A stretch of DNA of 64,000 nt, taken from Acinetobacter sp. A2 (GTDB lineage: Bacteria > Pseudomonadota > Gammaproteobacteria > Pseudomonadales > Moraxellaceae). The notes beneath the pieces were generated by a model. It saw only the letters and a list, made by a program, of their open reading frames with translations. It ran no database searches and was not told the origin of the DNA. Below, one piece after another: positions 57,606 through 64,000 of this stretch. Position 1 is the stretch's first letter. Each line of letters opens with the position of its first letter. The translations under genes were made by a program, and so were the position numbers. Location: NCBI RefSeq assembly GCF_012371325.1, contig NZ_JAAZQX010000003.1, positions 37,895-101,894 of the forward strand. Reading direction: 5' to 3'.

Positions 57606-58022
57606 TTATAAGAATTTCTTGTGGTAGTAACGGTTTGCGTACCAGTTGTAGGCAATATGAAACACAGCACCATGAATGGCAATCAGGCACAGCATGATCA
57701 CGGCAGCCAAAGCCAATCCTGCTTTATCTGCTGCTTTTAGAATTTCTTCTGCATTTGGGTTCATGAGTACCAAGAAAAATACAAAGAAGCTGCCAATAAT
57801 AATGGCCACCGCGCTTGAGCCCCAAACCAACTGGATTTTTTCGTCACTGCTGGGTAGGCGTTGTTCTTTTTTTACAAAATGGCCTGCGCTAATAAATGCT
57901 GCAGCAATTAAGGTCGGTAGCAGAGTCAGTCCACCCAAGTTCAACCCAAAAATTAATACAGTAATCAGCAAAACCAGCGCAATACTATAAACTGCGGCGA
58001 AGAAGAGTAAATAATGTTTCAT
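57606..58022 (-). CDS. Four-helix membrane protein (ABZJ_00895-like)
   Basis: The 138-residue protein has four hydrophobic helices (for example YLLFFAAVYSIALVLLITVL and GLALAAVIMLCLIAIHGAVF) and a basic C-terminus YYHKKFL. It resembles small Acinetobacter membrane proteins annotated as the ABZJ_00895 family, whose role is unknown. A GGGGA site precedes the ATG. It lies 45 bases after the DedA gene on the same strand. Confidence 0.75.
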   Translation of the reverse strand: MKHYLLFFAAVYSIALVLLITVLIFGLNLGGLTLLPTLIAAAFISAGHFVKKEQRLPSSDEKIQLVWGSSAVAIIIGSFFVFFLVLMNPNAEEILKAADKAGLALAAVIMLCLIAIHGAVFHIAYNWYANRYYHKKFL

Positions 58023-58067
58023 GTCTGGTTTTCCCCGAAAAGATATAATTTTACAGTGTTGTATTGA

Positions 58068-58682
58068 TTAATGCTGTTGTTTACGGCGGTATCTACGGTA
58101 CAGCACCACAGCAACAAGTAGCACTACAATGGCAATAATTACATGGCTGACCCGATTGAAAATTTGATGCATAAGTTGCTGATTTTCACCAAAATAATAA
58201 CCGACACAGGCTAAAAATGTTGTCCAAATAATGGTGCCCAGACCACTATAAAACATAAATTTCCAAAATGGCATGCGACTCATACCGGCAGGAATACTAA
58301 TCAATGAGCGGATTGCAGGAATCATACGCCCAAAAAAGACAATGCGATGTCCGTACTGTTCAAACCAGTGTAGAGATTTTTTGACGTCCTGCTCTTTAAT
58401 GAATAGATATTTGCCGTAACGATTGACCCAGCGATAGATACTGTCGTGTTTACAACGATAGCCAACCCAATATAAAACTGCGGCTGCAACTAATGAGCCT
58501 ATACAGCCTGCAATAATCACACCCAATAGCAACAATTGCCCTTGAGAGGCAGAATAGCCTGCTGAAGGCATAATAATTTCTGAGGGAACAGGCGGGAAGA
58601 CGTTATCCAGAAACATTAACAAGGCAATACCGAGGTAGCCGAGTTGTTCCATAATGGAAATAATCCATTCAGTTACATTCAT
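58068..58682 (-). CDS. DedA-family membrane protein
   Basis: The 204-residue protein has about five membrane helices and the DedA/VTT motifs: FLDNVFPPVPSEIIMPSAGY near residue 24, FFGRMIPAIRSLISIPAGMSRM near 115, and the GTIIWTTFLACVGYYFG helix. DedA proteins flip or transport undecaprenyl phosphate or phosphatidylethanolamine across the inner membrane. The acidic and arginine residues of the motif (Glu in PSE, Arg in FFGR) are intact. Likely first gene of a two-gene unit with the 138-residue membrane protein. Confidence 0.92.
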   Translation of the reverse strand: MNVTEWIISIMEQLGYLGIALLMFLDNVFPPVPSEIIMPSAGYSASQGQLLLLGVIIAGCIGSLVAAAVLYWVGYRCKHDSIYRWVNRYGKYLFIKEQDVKKSLHWFEQYGHRIVFFGRMIPAIRSLISIPAGMSRMPFWKFMFYSGLGTIIWTTFLACVGYYFGENQQLMHQIFNRVSHVIIAIVVLLVAVVLYRRYRRKQQH

Positions 58683-58771
58683 GCAAGTCGTGTTTTAAAA
58701 AAGTGCTCCTATCCTAAGCACTCTTGCATAAACAGTAAAGTATAAGAACGGTAAAGCCTTGCGCTTTAGGC

Positions 58772-59059
58772 TTAATCAAGTTCTGAATGGGTGAGGGTGT
58801 AGATATAGACTCGTCTTAATGTATATGCCATAAGAATTGGAACTGCACACAGCAAGGCGTAATTAAAAAAATTGGCAGGTAAATGATAGCCAATAAAAGC
58901 TGCAATAATGCCACCTAAAATTGCACCCATAGCCACAATAAAGGTATGTGACTCATCTTCCAAACGATTTTGTATTTCTGTATGACACAGAGCAGATAAA
59001 GATTTTACAGGGGTGAAACGTAATGTTTGCATTGAATTTGAAATTGTTGTTTTTGGCAT
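58772..59059 (-). CDS. Small two-helix membrane protein, unknown
   Basis: The 95-residue protein has a strong AGGAG site 9 bases before its ATG (59059). Two membrane helices (TFIVAMGAILGGIIAAFIGYHL and FFNYALLCAVPILMAYTL) follow a polar N-terminal half of about 40 residues. No family was recognised. It is 89 bases before the DedA gene and may be in its transcript. Confidence 0.7.
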   Translation of the reverse strand: MPKTTISNSMQTLRFTPVKSLSALCHTEIQNRLEDESHTFIVAMGAILGGIIAAFIGYHLPANFFNYALLCAVPILMAYTLRRVYIYTLTHSELD

Positions 59060-59394
59060 AATTTCACTCCTGATAATAGCGTATAGGTTTAGGAATACAT
59101 AACGATCCTTAAGTTTTGGTTATGGGTGATATTATGTGTTGTTGCTTATCCACCAATAACAGCCACAAATTTTGTGGCTTATTTAGCATGAATGCTATCA
59201 CCCAATCTGGGGATTTTTGCGCAATAGTTGGTAAAAATGCGTTGTATTTTTATGTGCTATGTAATCTTACGTGAATGCGTACCAACTGAATGCTAATAAA
59301 AAAGCCCTCAAAAATGAGGGCTTAAGTTTATTCTCCAGCATGCTAAAGACTACGTCAGACATGCTCGAGAAATATTTATTACAACCTGTATGTA
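59060..59394. other. Intergenic region with two hairpins
   Basis: These 335 gene-free bases contain a perfect AGCCACAAA/TTTGTGGCT hairpin (59161-59179), a near-consensus DnaA-like TTATCCACC at 59147 and the trhO terminator. It includes the promoter of the 95-residue membrane-protein gene. No ORF. Confidence 0.55.
59302..59323 (-). terminator. Terminator of trhO
   Basis: AAGCCCTCA and TGAGGGCTT pair around AAAA; T6 follows on the minus strand, about 70 bases past the stop. Confidence 0.92.
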
Positions 59395-60327
59395 TTACAG
59401 ACGTTTGCGTTTAGCAGCAGCAATTTGTGACTGACGCATACGGAAACCTTCTTTTTGTTTCTCTGTGGTTTTATCAATACAGTACACGCAAGATACGCCG
59501 TGTTCATAGCTTGGCAGTTCAACTTCTTCTGGAAGCAATGGCCAGCCACAAGCATGACACTTGATGTTTTGGCCTTCCTGCATACCGTGAGTTACTGCGG
59601 TACGACCATCAAACACAAAACATTCACCTTCCCATAAGCTTTCATCGGCAGGGGTTTCTTCTAGGTATTTTAAAATACCACCTTTAAGGTGATATACCTC
59701 ATTAAAGCCTTCCTGAAGCAATAATGAGGTTGATTTTTCACAGCGAATTCCGCCTGTACAGAACATCGCAATTTTTTTGTCTTTGTGTTGTTCTAGGTTT
59801 TGCTTAACGTAGTCAGGAAATTCACGGAAAGTTTCAGTTTTTGGGTCAATCGCACCTTTGAATGTACCTGCCTTGTATTCGTAGTCATTACGAGTATCAA
59901 TCAAAATCACATCATCACGGGCAATCAGTTCGTTCCATTCTTTCGGGTCTAGGTAGTGACCGACCAAGTCACGTGGTTTGACTTCTACACCTAGCGTAAC
60001 AATTTCTTTCTTCAGTTTAATTTTCATTTTACGGAATGGTTTTTCAGAGCTATGCGACTCTTTATATTCCATTGCGGTAAAACCTTCGTTTAACAGAAAT
60101 TGGTGTACTTGATCAATCGCCGCACGATCACCTGCGATGGTACCGTTAATGCCTTCACCCGCCACAATAAGAGTACCGCAAAGGTTGATTGAATTTACCA
60201 AATCTAGCAGGCGTTGTTGAAGATCGGAAGGATCTGCAACTTCTTTGAATTGGTAAAGTGCGGCAACAACCCAAGTCGTGGTCGCTGGCTGTTCTACAGG
60301 TGCAAGCTGTTCTACAGTAGCGTTCAT
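59395..60327 (-). CDS. trhO: tRNA uridine(34) hydroxylase TrhO
   Basis: The 310-residue enzyme (ATG at 60327, GGAG upstream) hydroxylates U34 of tRNAs in the O2-dependent route to 5-methoxyuridine or cmo5U. It has an N-terminal acylphosphatase-like domain, then a rhodanese domain with the active-site loop MFCTGGIRCEKST (near residue 178), and a C-terminal zinc-like motif CHACGWPLLPEEVEL with CVYC. It is monocistronic. A longer frame to 60339 adds four codons without support. Confidence 0.93.
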   Translation of the reverse strand: MNATVEQLAPVEQPATTTWVVAALYQFKEVADPSDLQQRLLDLVNSINLCGTLIVAGEGINGTIAGDRAAIDQVHQFLLNEGFTAMEYKESHSSEKPFRKMKIKLKKEIVTLGVEVKPRDLVGHYLDPKEWNELIARDDVILIDTRNDYEYKAGTFKGAIDPKTETFREFPDYVKQNLEQHKDKKIAMFCTGGIRCEKSTSLLLQEGFNEVYHLKGGILKYLEETPADESLWEGECFVFDGRTAVTHGMQEGQNIKCHACGWPLLPEEVELPSYEHGVSCVYCIDKTTEKQKEGFRMRQSQIAAAKRKRL

Positions 60328-60548
60328 GGAGTACTCCAATATGTGAAAGACAAAATTTAAGGCGCATATTCTAACCCGCTTTGCTTGAATATGCGAGAAA
60401 TCCGAGTGAGGTGCATGGTTTTAAAGCGTGACACAGCATTTTAAAAATGTACCAGAACGGGGTATGATGCCACTCGGTTTGAACTGCAATATTGCAATTC
60501 AAACTTGATACCTCTAACTGAATGTTGTTTAAATTTTGGAGTGCTAGA

Positions 60549-61034
60549 TTGAGTAAGGATCGTCCAAGTGCCACTTTAACCCCGTGTGCAGGTCGTTGTT
60601 CTACGGTTTTTGGTGATTCTGTCTGTCGAGGTTGCCGTCGTTTTAACCATGAGGTGATTCAGTGGAACACGTATAGCACCGAACAACATACTGCAGTTTG
60701 GCGTCGTTTGGATGCACAGTTAGATCAGATTTTAGTACCAATGTTGCCTTTTGCAGATTTACGTCATGTAGAAGGCTTTGTACGTTCCAAGCGTGTGCGT
60801 TTACGAGAAGATGCCTCTAAAGGTCGTAAGCTGTACCATGCGCTTAAGCTCTGTGAGAAAAACCGCCATTTTACCGATGAAAGTGGTTTGGGTATTCATT
60901 ACAAAGAGGTGCGACCGTTGTGGCAAGAGTTTGAGCGCCGTATTTTGGCATTGGCAACCGCAAGTTATGATTTTGCATTTTTACGTGCCGATGGCATTAG
61001 TCATAGTCTGTTGCAAAACCTGCAAGAAAGTTAA
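60549..61034 (+). CDS. DUF1289 zinc-binding protein
   Basis: The 161-residue protein starts at a probable TTG (60549) with GGAG 7 bases upstream; an ATG at 60522 is an alternative that would precede this site. The N-terminal motif PCAGRCSTVFGDSVCRGCRR is the DUF1289 four-cysteine signature. The C-terminal two-thirds is helical (FADLRHVEGFVRSKRVRLRE), a fused domain of unknown role, making it much longer than plain DUF1289 proteins (about 60-90 residues). Function unknown. Confidence 0.85.
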   Translation: MSKDRPSATLTPCAGRCSTVFGDSVCRGCRRFNHEVIQWNTYSTEQHTAVWRRLDAQLDQILVPMLPFADLRHVEGFVRSKRVRLREDASKGRKLYHALKLCEKNRHFTDESGLGIHYKEVRPLWQEFERRILALATASYDFAFLRADGISHSLLQNLQES

Positions 61035-61091
61035 TCGCTCATTCAAAAGCAATTCATGCTGTTGTCATGAAATGACCCTAAATTCGGATAT

Positions 61092-61121
61092 AAAAAAACT
61101 CGCAAAAATTGCGAGTTTTTT
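61092..61121. terminator. Bidirectional terminator between the DUF1289 gene and panD
   Basis: AAAAAAACTCGC and GCGAGTTTTTT pair around a 7-base loop between convergent genes. Confidence 0.94.
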
Positions 61122-61140
61122 ATTGCATACAGCAGGGGAA

Positions 61141-61521
61141 TTACGCCACTTGTACTGGAATACAATTTGCTGTGTGACTGACTGTGTTGTCTGGGTTTGC
61201 ATAAACCAAACGCGGTTGATGTGCATTGGCTTCTGCTTCAGTGAAATCACCAAAGGTTGCAATGATAATAATATCGCCTACATCGGCTTGATGTGCTGCG
61301 CCACCATTGACAGAAATGATCCCTGAATTGTCTTCACCACGAATGGCATAAGTCGTGAAGCGCTTACCATTGGTCACGTTCCATACGTGGATTTCTTCAT
61401 ATTCACGAATGCCAGCCAAATCCATAAGCGTTCCGTCAATTGCACAAGAACCTTCATAGTGAAGTTCTGCATGAGTTACAAAAGCACGGTGGATTTTGCA
61501 TTTTAATAAACGAGATAGCAT
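61141..61521 (-). CDS. panD: Aspartate 1-decarboxylase
   Basis: The 126-residue pyruvoyl enzyme makes beta-alanine from aspartate for pantothenate and CoA. It self-cleaves between Gly24 and Ser25 (YEGSCAID), the Ser becoming the pyruvoyl group; Lys9 and the GEDNSG motif are also present. The length is normal. It starts [20 protein letters not shown]. It is convergent with the DUF1289 gene and not clustered with panBC. Confidence 0.96.
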   Translation of the reverse strand: MLSRLLKCKIHRAFVTHAELHYEGSCAIDGTLMDLAGIREYEEIHVWNVTNGKRFTTYAIRGEDNSGIISVNGGAAHQADVGDIIIIATFGDFTEAEANAHQPRLVYANPDNTVSHTANCIPVQVA

Positions 61522-61666
61522 GGTGAGCGTCTCCTTAGTGGACCTAAGATTTTATCTTATGGTGAATTCAATCACTGCTTGACTGAGGTCGGTACTGAGC
61601 AGAAAGCGCATTTTGCTCTCAAAATAGCGACAAGGCAAGTGTGATTGTTCAACAATTGTAGATTCA

Positions 61667-62248
61667 TTAGTTCGGTTTATAGGCATTGATTTGATTCATG
61701 GCTTGTTGTACGTCGCCATTGACCAGTAATTTGATGCGACCCAAGGCATGTGCAAGAGCATCATTCATGAGGGTTTGTTCGCTACTTGGTGCTTTGCTGA
61801 GTACATGGCCTGATACGCGTTCTTTTGAACCCGGGTGCCCAATACCAATGCGTAAACGATGAAAATTTGGACCTGTATGCGGTACGATGTCACGCAAACC
61901 GTTATGACCACCATGACCACCACCTGTTTTTAGGCGGATGATCCCTGGGTTCATGTCCAGTTCATCATGAGCAATCAGCATAGCTTCAGGCGCAATTTGA
62001 TAGAATTTGGCGAAGGGAACAACACTTTGACCAGAACGGTTCATAAAGGTTGTGGGTAATAACAGACGAACGTCTTGACCTTCGATATTACCGCGACCGC
62101 TGATCCCGTGAAATTTAGGATCGGCTTTTAACGTAATGCCATATTGATCTGCAAGCTGTTCTACAAACCAGAAACCTGCATTATGGCGGGTTTGGGCATA
62201 CTCTTTACCAGGGTTGCCCAAACCAACAATCAGTGAAATATTAGCCAC
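61667..62248 (-). CDS. pth: Peptidyl-tRNA hydrolase
   Basis: The 193-residue enzyme recycles peptidyl-tRNA released from stalled ribosomes. It has the Pth motifs IVGLGNPGKEYAQTRHNAG (catalytic His22), TTFMNRSGQSV, HDELDMNPG (catalytic Asp) and GGGHGGHNGLRDI. It is 18 bases after rplY, the widespread rplY-pth arrangement, and probably co-transcribed with it. Confidence 0.97.
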   Translation of the reverse strand: MANISLIVGLGNPGKEYAQTRHNAGFWFVEQLADQYGITLKADPKFHGISGRGNIEGQDVRLLLPTTFMNRSGQSVVPFAKFYQIAPEAMLIAHDELDMNPGIIRLKTGGGHGGHNGLRDIVPHTGPNFHRLRIGIGHPGSKERVSGHVLSKAPSSEQTLMNDALAHALGRIKLLVNGDVQQAMNQINAYKPN

Positions 62249-62266
62249 TAATTACACCGTAAACAC

Positions 62267-62563
62267 TTATGCGCGTTTGAAGTCAGCGTGCATAGGTGTG
62301 TTTTTAGCAGGGTGACGTTGTAAAGCTTGGATTTTAACGCTTTCAACTTTGTCGCCTACTTTGATTTCTACAACTTCTTCAAAGAAAGCGTTGCTTTCTA
62401 AAGCTTTTACAAGCTCACGAAGTTCTAAAGTAACAGCTACTGGCTCAGCGTCGCCACCATAAATGATAGCTGGAACTAATGCAGCGTGACGAAGGCGGCG
62501 GCTCGCACCTTTCCCTTGGTTAGCTGCTTCACGCGCTTGAGCGTTTAATACGAAGTTTGCCAT
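62267..62563 (-). CDS. rplY: 50S ribosomal protein L25
   Basis: The 98-residue protein (ATG at 62563, AAGGATG upstream) starts [20 protein letters not shown] and has the 5S-rRNA-binding L25 fold; it is the short form without the CTC domain. Family features include [16 protein letters not shown] and the final HADFKRA. It lies between prs and pth on the same strand. Confidence 0.96.
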   Translation of the reverse strand: MANFVLNAQAREAANQGKGASRRLRHAALVPAIIYGGDAEPVAVTLELRELVKALESNAFFEEVVEIKVGDKVESVKIQALQRHPAKNTPMHADFKRA

Positions 62564-62624
62564 GATAGACATCCTTATTTTGAGTTTAAATAAACTAGAT
62601 CTGCGACCAATCTAGTGATAGAAA

Positions 62625-62642
62625 ACCCTGCCAATTGGCAGG
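62625..62642 (-). terminator. Terminator of prs
   Basis: CCCTGCC and GGCAGGG pair around AATT; TTTTC follows on the minus strand, 22 bases past the prs stop. It separates prs from rplY-pth, at least partly. Confidence 0.85.
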
Positions 62643-62664
62643 GCTTTGAAAATTCAGCGCTCTA

Positions 62665-63618
62665 TTATAGATAAGAATCGAACATTGCGCTAATAGATTC
62701 TTCGTTGTTAATACGACGAATTGTTTCTGCAACCATACTCGCAACAGACACTTGACGGATTTTGCCAAGCGCTTGCGCTTCTTCTGAAAGAGGAATAGTG
62801 TCAGTTACAACCAATTCATCAATTACAGAATTTTTAAGGTTTTCAATTGCTTTGCCTGAAAGTACAGGGTGGGTTGCATAAGCAACAACACGACGTGCAC
62901 CAAAAGTTTTCAGTGCATCAGCGGCTTTGCATAATGTGCCCGCAGTATCTACCATGTCATCTACAATGACACAGTCACGATCTTTTACATCACCAATCAA
63001 ATGCATCACTTGTGATTCATTCGCTTTTTGACGACGTTTATCGATAATTGCAAGATCGATATCACCCATTTGTTTTGCAACAGCGCGTGCACGAACCACA
63101 CCACCAACGTCTGGTGAAACCACCATTAGGTTGTCGTGTGACTGTTGACGCAGGTCAGCCAATAGCGCAGGCGTACCATAAATGTTGTCTACAGGGATGT
63201 CGAAGAAACCTTGAATTTGGTCTGCGTGCAAGTCAATCATCACCACACGGTCAATACCCACAGTCGTTAGCATATCTGCAACCACTTTGGCTGTAATTGG
63301 AACACGTGTAGAACGAGGACGACGGTCTTGGCGGGCATAACCGAAGTAAGGAATAACGGCAGTAATACGACCAGCACTTGCACGACGCAAAGCATCAGCC
63401 ATCACCAAGATTTCCATTAGGTTGTCATTGGTTGGCGCACAAGTAGGTTGTACGATAAATACGTCTTTACCACGGACATTCTCGGTAATCTCTACAGCAA
63501 TCTCACCATCAGAGAAGGTAGAAACTGATGCAGCACCTAAAGGAATGTGCAAGTGGCTTACGACTTTTTGAGCGAATTGTGGATGCGCGGTTCCACTAAA
63601 AACGACAAGATTGGGCAT
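62665..63618 (-). CDS. prs: Ribose-phosphate pyrophosphokinase (PRPP synthase)
   Basis: The 317-residue enzyme makes PRPP from ribose-5-phosphate and ATP for purine, pyrimidine, His, Trp and NAD synthesis. Motifs: [19 protein letters not shown] at the start, the flexible-loop [15 protein letters not shown] segment, [11 protein letters not shown] and the PRPP site [13 protein letters not shown]. The ATG at 63618 has AAGGGTG upstream; a longer frame to 63681 would run into the tRNA gene and is wrong. It follows the tRNA-Gln array by 36 bases. Confidence 0.97.
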   Translation of the reverse strand: MPNLVVFSGTAHPQFAQKVVSHLHIPLGAASVSTFSDGEIAVEITENVRGKDVFIVQPTCAPTNDNLMEILVMADALRRASAGRITAVIPYFGYARQDRRPRSTRVPITAKVVADMLTTVGIDRVVMIDLHADQIQGFFDIPVDNIYGTPALLADLRQQSHDNLMVVSPDVGGVVRARAVAKQMGDIDLAIIDKRRQKANESQVMHLIGDVKDRDCVIVDDMVDTAGTLCKAADALKTFGARRVVAYATHPVLSGKAIENLKNSVIDELVVTDTIPLSEEAQALGKIRQVSVASMVAETIRRINNEESISAMFDSYL

Positions 63619-63654
63619 GAAGCACCCTTGGCGGTTGGTGTATGTAGGAATAGA

Positions 63655-63730
63655 TGGCAGGGGTAGCTGGATTCGAACCAACGGATGCCGATATCAAAAA
63701 CCGGTGCCTTACCACTTGGCGATACCCCTA
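63655..63730 (-). tRNA. tRNA-Gln(UUG), copy 1
   Basis: A 76-base gene with encoded CCA. The acceptor stem TAGGGGTA/TACCCCT pairs, the D arm reads GCCAAGTGGTAAGGC, the anticodon loop TTTTGAT holds UUG, and the T arm contains GGTTCGAATCC. It reads CAA (and CAG by wobble). It lies just before prs with no terminator between. Confidence 0.97.
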
Positions 63731-63822
63731 ATGCGGCAGAACTTTAATATTTTTACGGCGTTCTGTCAAGGTAAATTAACAGGATGGCGCTAATATTGGG
63801 GGTTCTGTCTAATGCGAGAAAA

Positions 63823-63898
63823 TGGCAGGGGTAGCTGGATTCGAACCAACGGATGCCGATATCAAAAACCGGTGCCTTACCACTTGGCGATACCCCTA
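63823..63898 (-). tRNA. tRNA-Gln(UUG), copy 2
   Basis: This 76-base gene is base-for-base identical to copy 1, with the same UUG anticodon and encoded CCA. It is 92 bases from copy 1 in an array. Confidence 0.97.
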
Positions 63899-63924
63899 AT
63901 ACAGTAATCTACAGGTGAAAGAGA

Positions 63925-64000
63925 TGGCAGGGGTAGCTGGATTCGAACCAACGGATGCCGATATCAAAAACCGGTGCCTTACCACTTGGCGATACCCCTA
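63925..64000 (-). tRNA. tRNA-Gln(UUG), copy 3
   Basis: This 76-base gene is identical to the other two and ends at the last base of the window, 26 bases from copy 2. More copies or the array promoter may lie beyond the edge. Confidence 0.96.

Noticed and set aside
63611..63793. 60-residue frame across prs and the tRNA-Gln gene
   Set aside because: It is translated tRNA and the prs 5' end in the wrong strand; not a gene.

Overview
The window is a stretch of Acinetobacter-type gammaproteobacterial chromosome, about 40% GC by eye and densely packed with genes on both strands. Four things support the genus. The RND pump operon has proteins that read like AdeI, AdeJ and AdeK. The two-component pair reads like BfmR/BfmS. 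The fatty-acid cluster runs rpmF-fabD-fabG-acpP without plsX or fabH. The rplU-rpmA, lolA, serS, cysG and trmL genes are arranged as in a free-living proteobacterium. I cannot assign a species. No prophage, integron, CRISPR array or toxin-antitoxin locus is visible. The only accessory DNA is one IS3-family insertion sequence and one short IS-derived (MITE-like) element.

Layout. 1-2.7 kb (minus): scpB (cut by the window edge), scpA, a YciO-type protein, EpmC. 2.7-6.5 kb (plus): yceD, rpmF, fabD, fabG, acpP and a BON-LysM protein. 6.6-12.1 kb (minus): a His-rich tail-anchored protein, then nrdB, two small membrane-protein genes and nrdA, with a long nrdA-bfmR intergenic region. 12.7-15.1 kb (plus): bfmR, bfmS. 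15.2-20.0 kb (minus): putP, an SPFH/NfeD pair, a patatin-like lipoprotein, an acyltransferase. 20.2-25.4 kb: an AmpG/RhtX-like MFS carrier, a porin, a DUF421 protein with a zinc-ribbon tail, a J-domain-like protein, then the MITE and two small ORF remnants. 25.4-31 kb: valS, an unknown gene preceded by a coupled leader ORF, an SDR and two YbjQ proteins. 31-40.8 kb (minus): pap2-adeI-adeJ-adeK, a Gcr-type protein and ispB. 41-47.5 kb (plus): rplU, rpmA, lolA, a DUF3298 lipoprotein, serS, cysG, trmL. 47.6-48.9 kb: the IS3-family element. 49-55.5 kb (minus): an APC permease, an Fe-alcohol dehydrogenase, an SCP2-like protein, lipB, a DUF493 protein, rpoD. 55.9-64 kb: a PA3496-like protein, a UPF0149 protein, a glycine-zipper protein, membrane proteins including a DedA member, trhO, a DUF1289 protein, panD, pth, rplY, prs and three identical tRNA-Gln genes.

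How the genes work together. Most of the window is housekeeping: translation (rpmF, rplU, rpmA, rplY, valS, serS, pth, trmL, trhO, epmC, tRNAs), precursor supply (nrdAB, prs, panD, cysG, ispB), lipids (fabD, fabG, acpP, acyltransferase, patatin, SCP2), chromosome condensation (scpAB) and basal transcription (rpoD). The envelope and stress layer consists of BfmRS, AdeIJK, a porin, the SPFH/NfeD pair, DedA and LolA.

No clearly new multi-gene system is evident. The most informative unexplained signals are regulatory. A near-perfect operator with 11-bp arms overlaps a candidate promoter of pap2-adeIJK. A perfect DnaA box with a degenerate neighbour lies upstream of nrdA, and two tiny membrane-protein genes split nrdA from nrdB. 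A strong Shine-Dalgarno sequence drives a 14-codon leader ORF that overlaps the start of an unknown gene. Palindromes flank both bfmR and bfmS.
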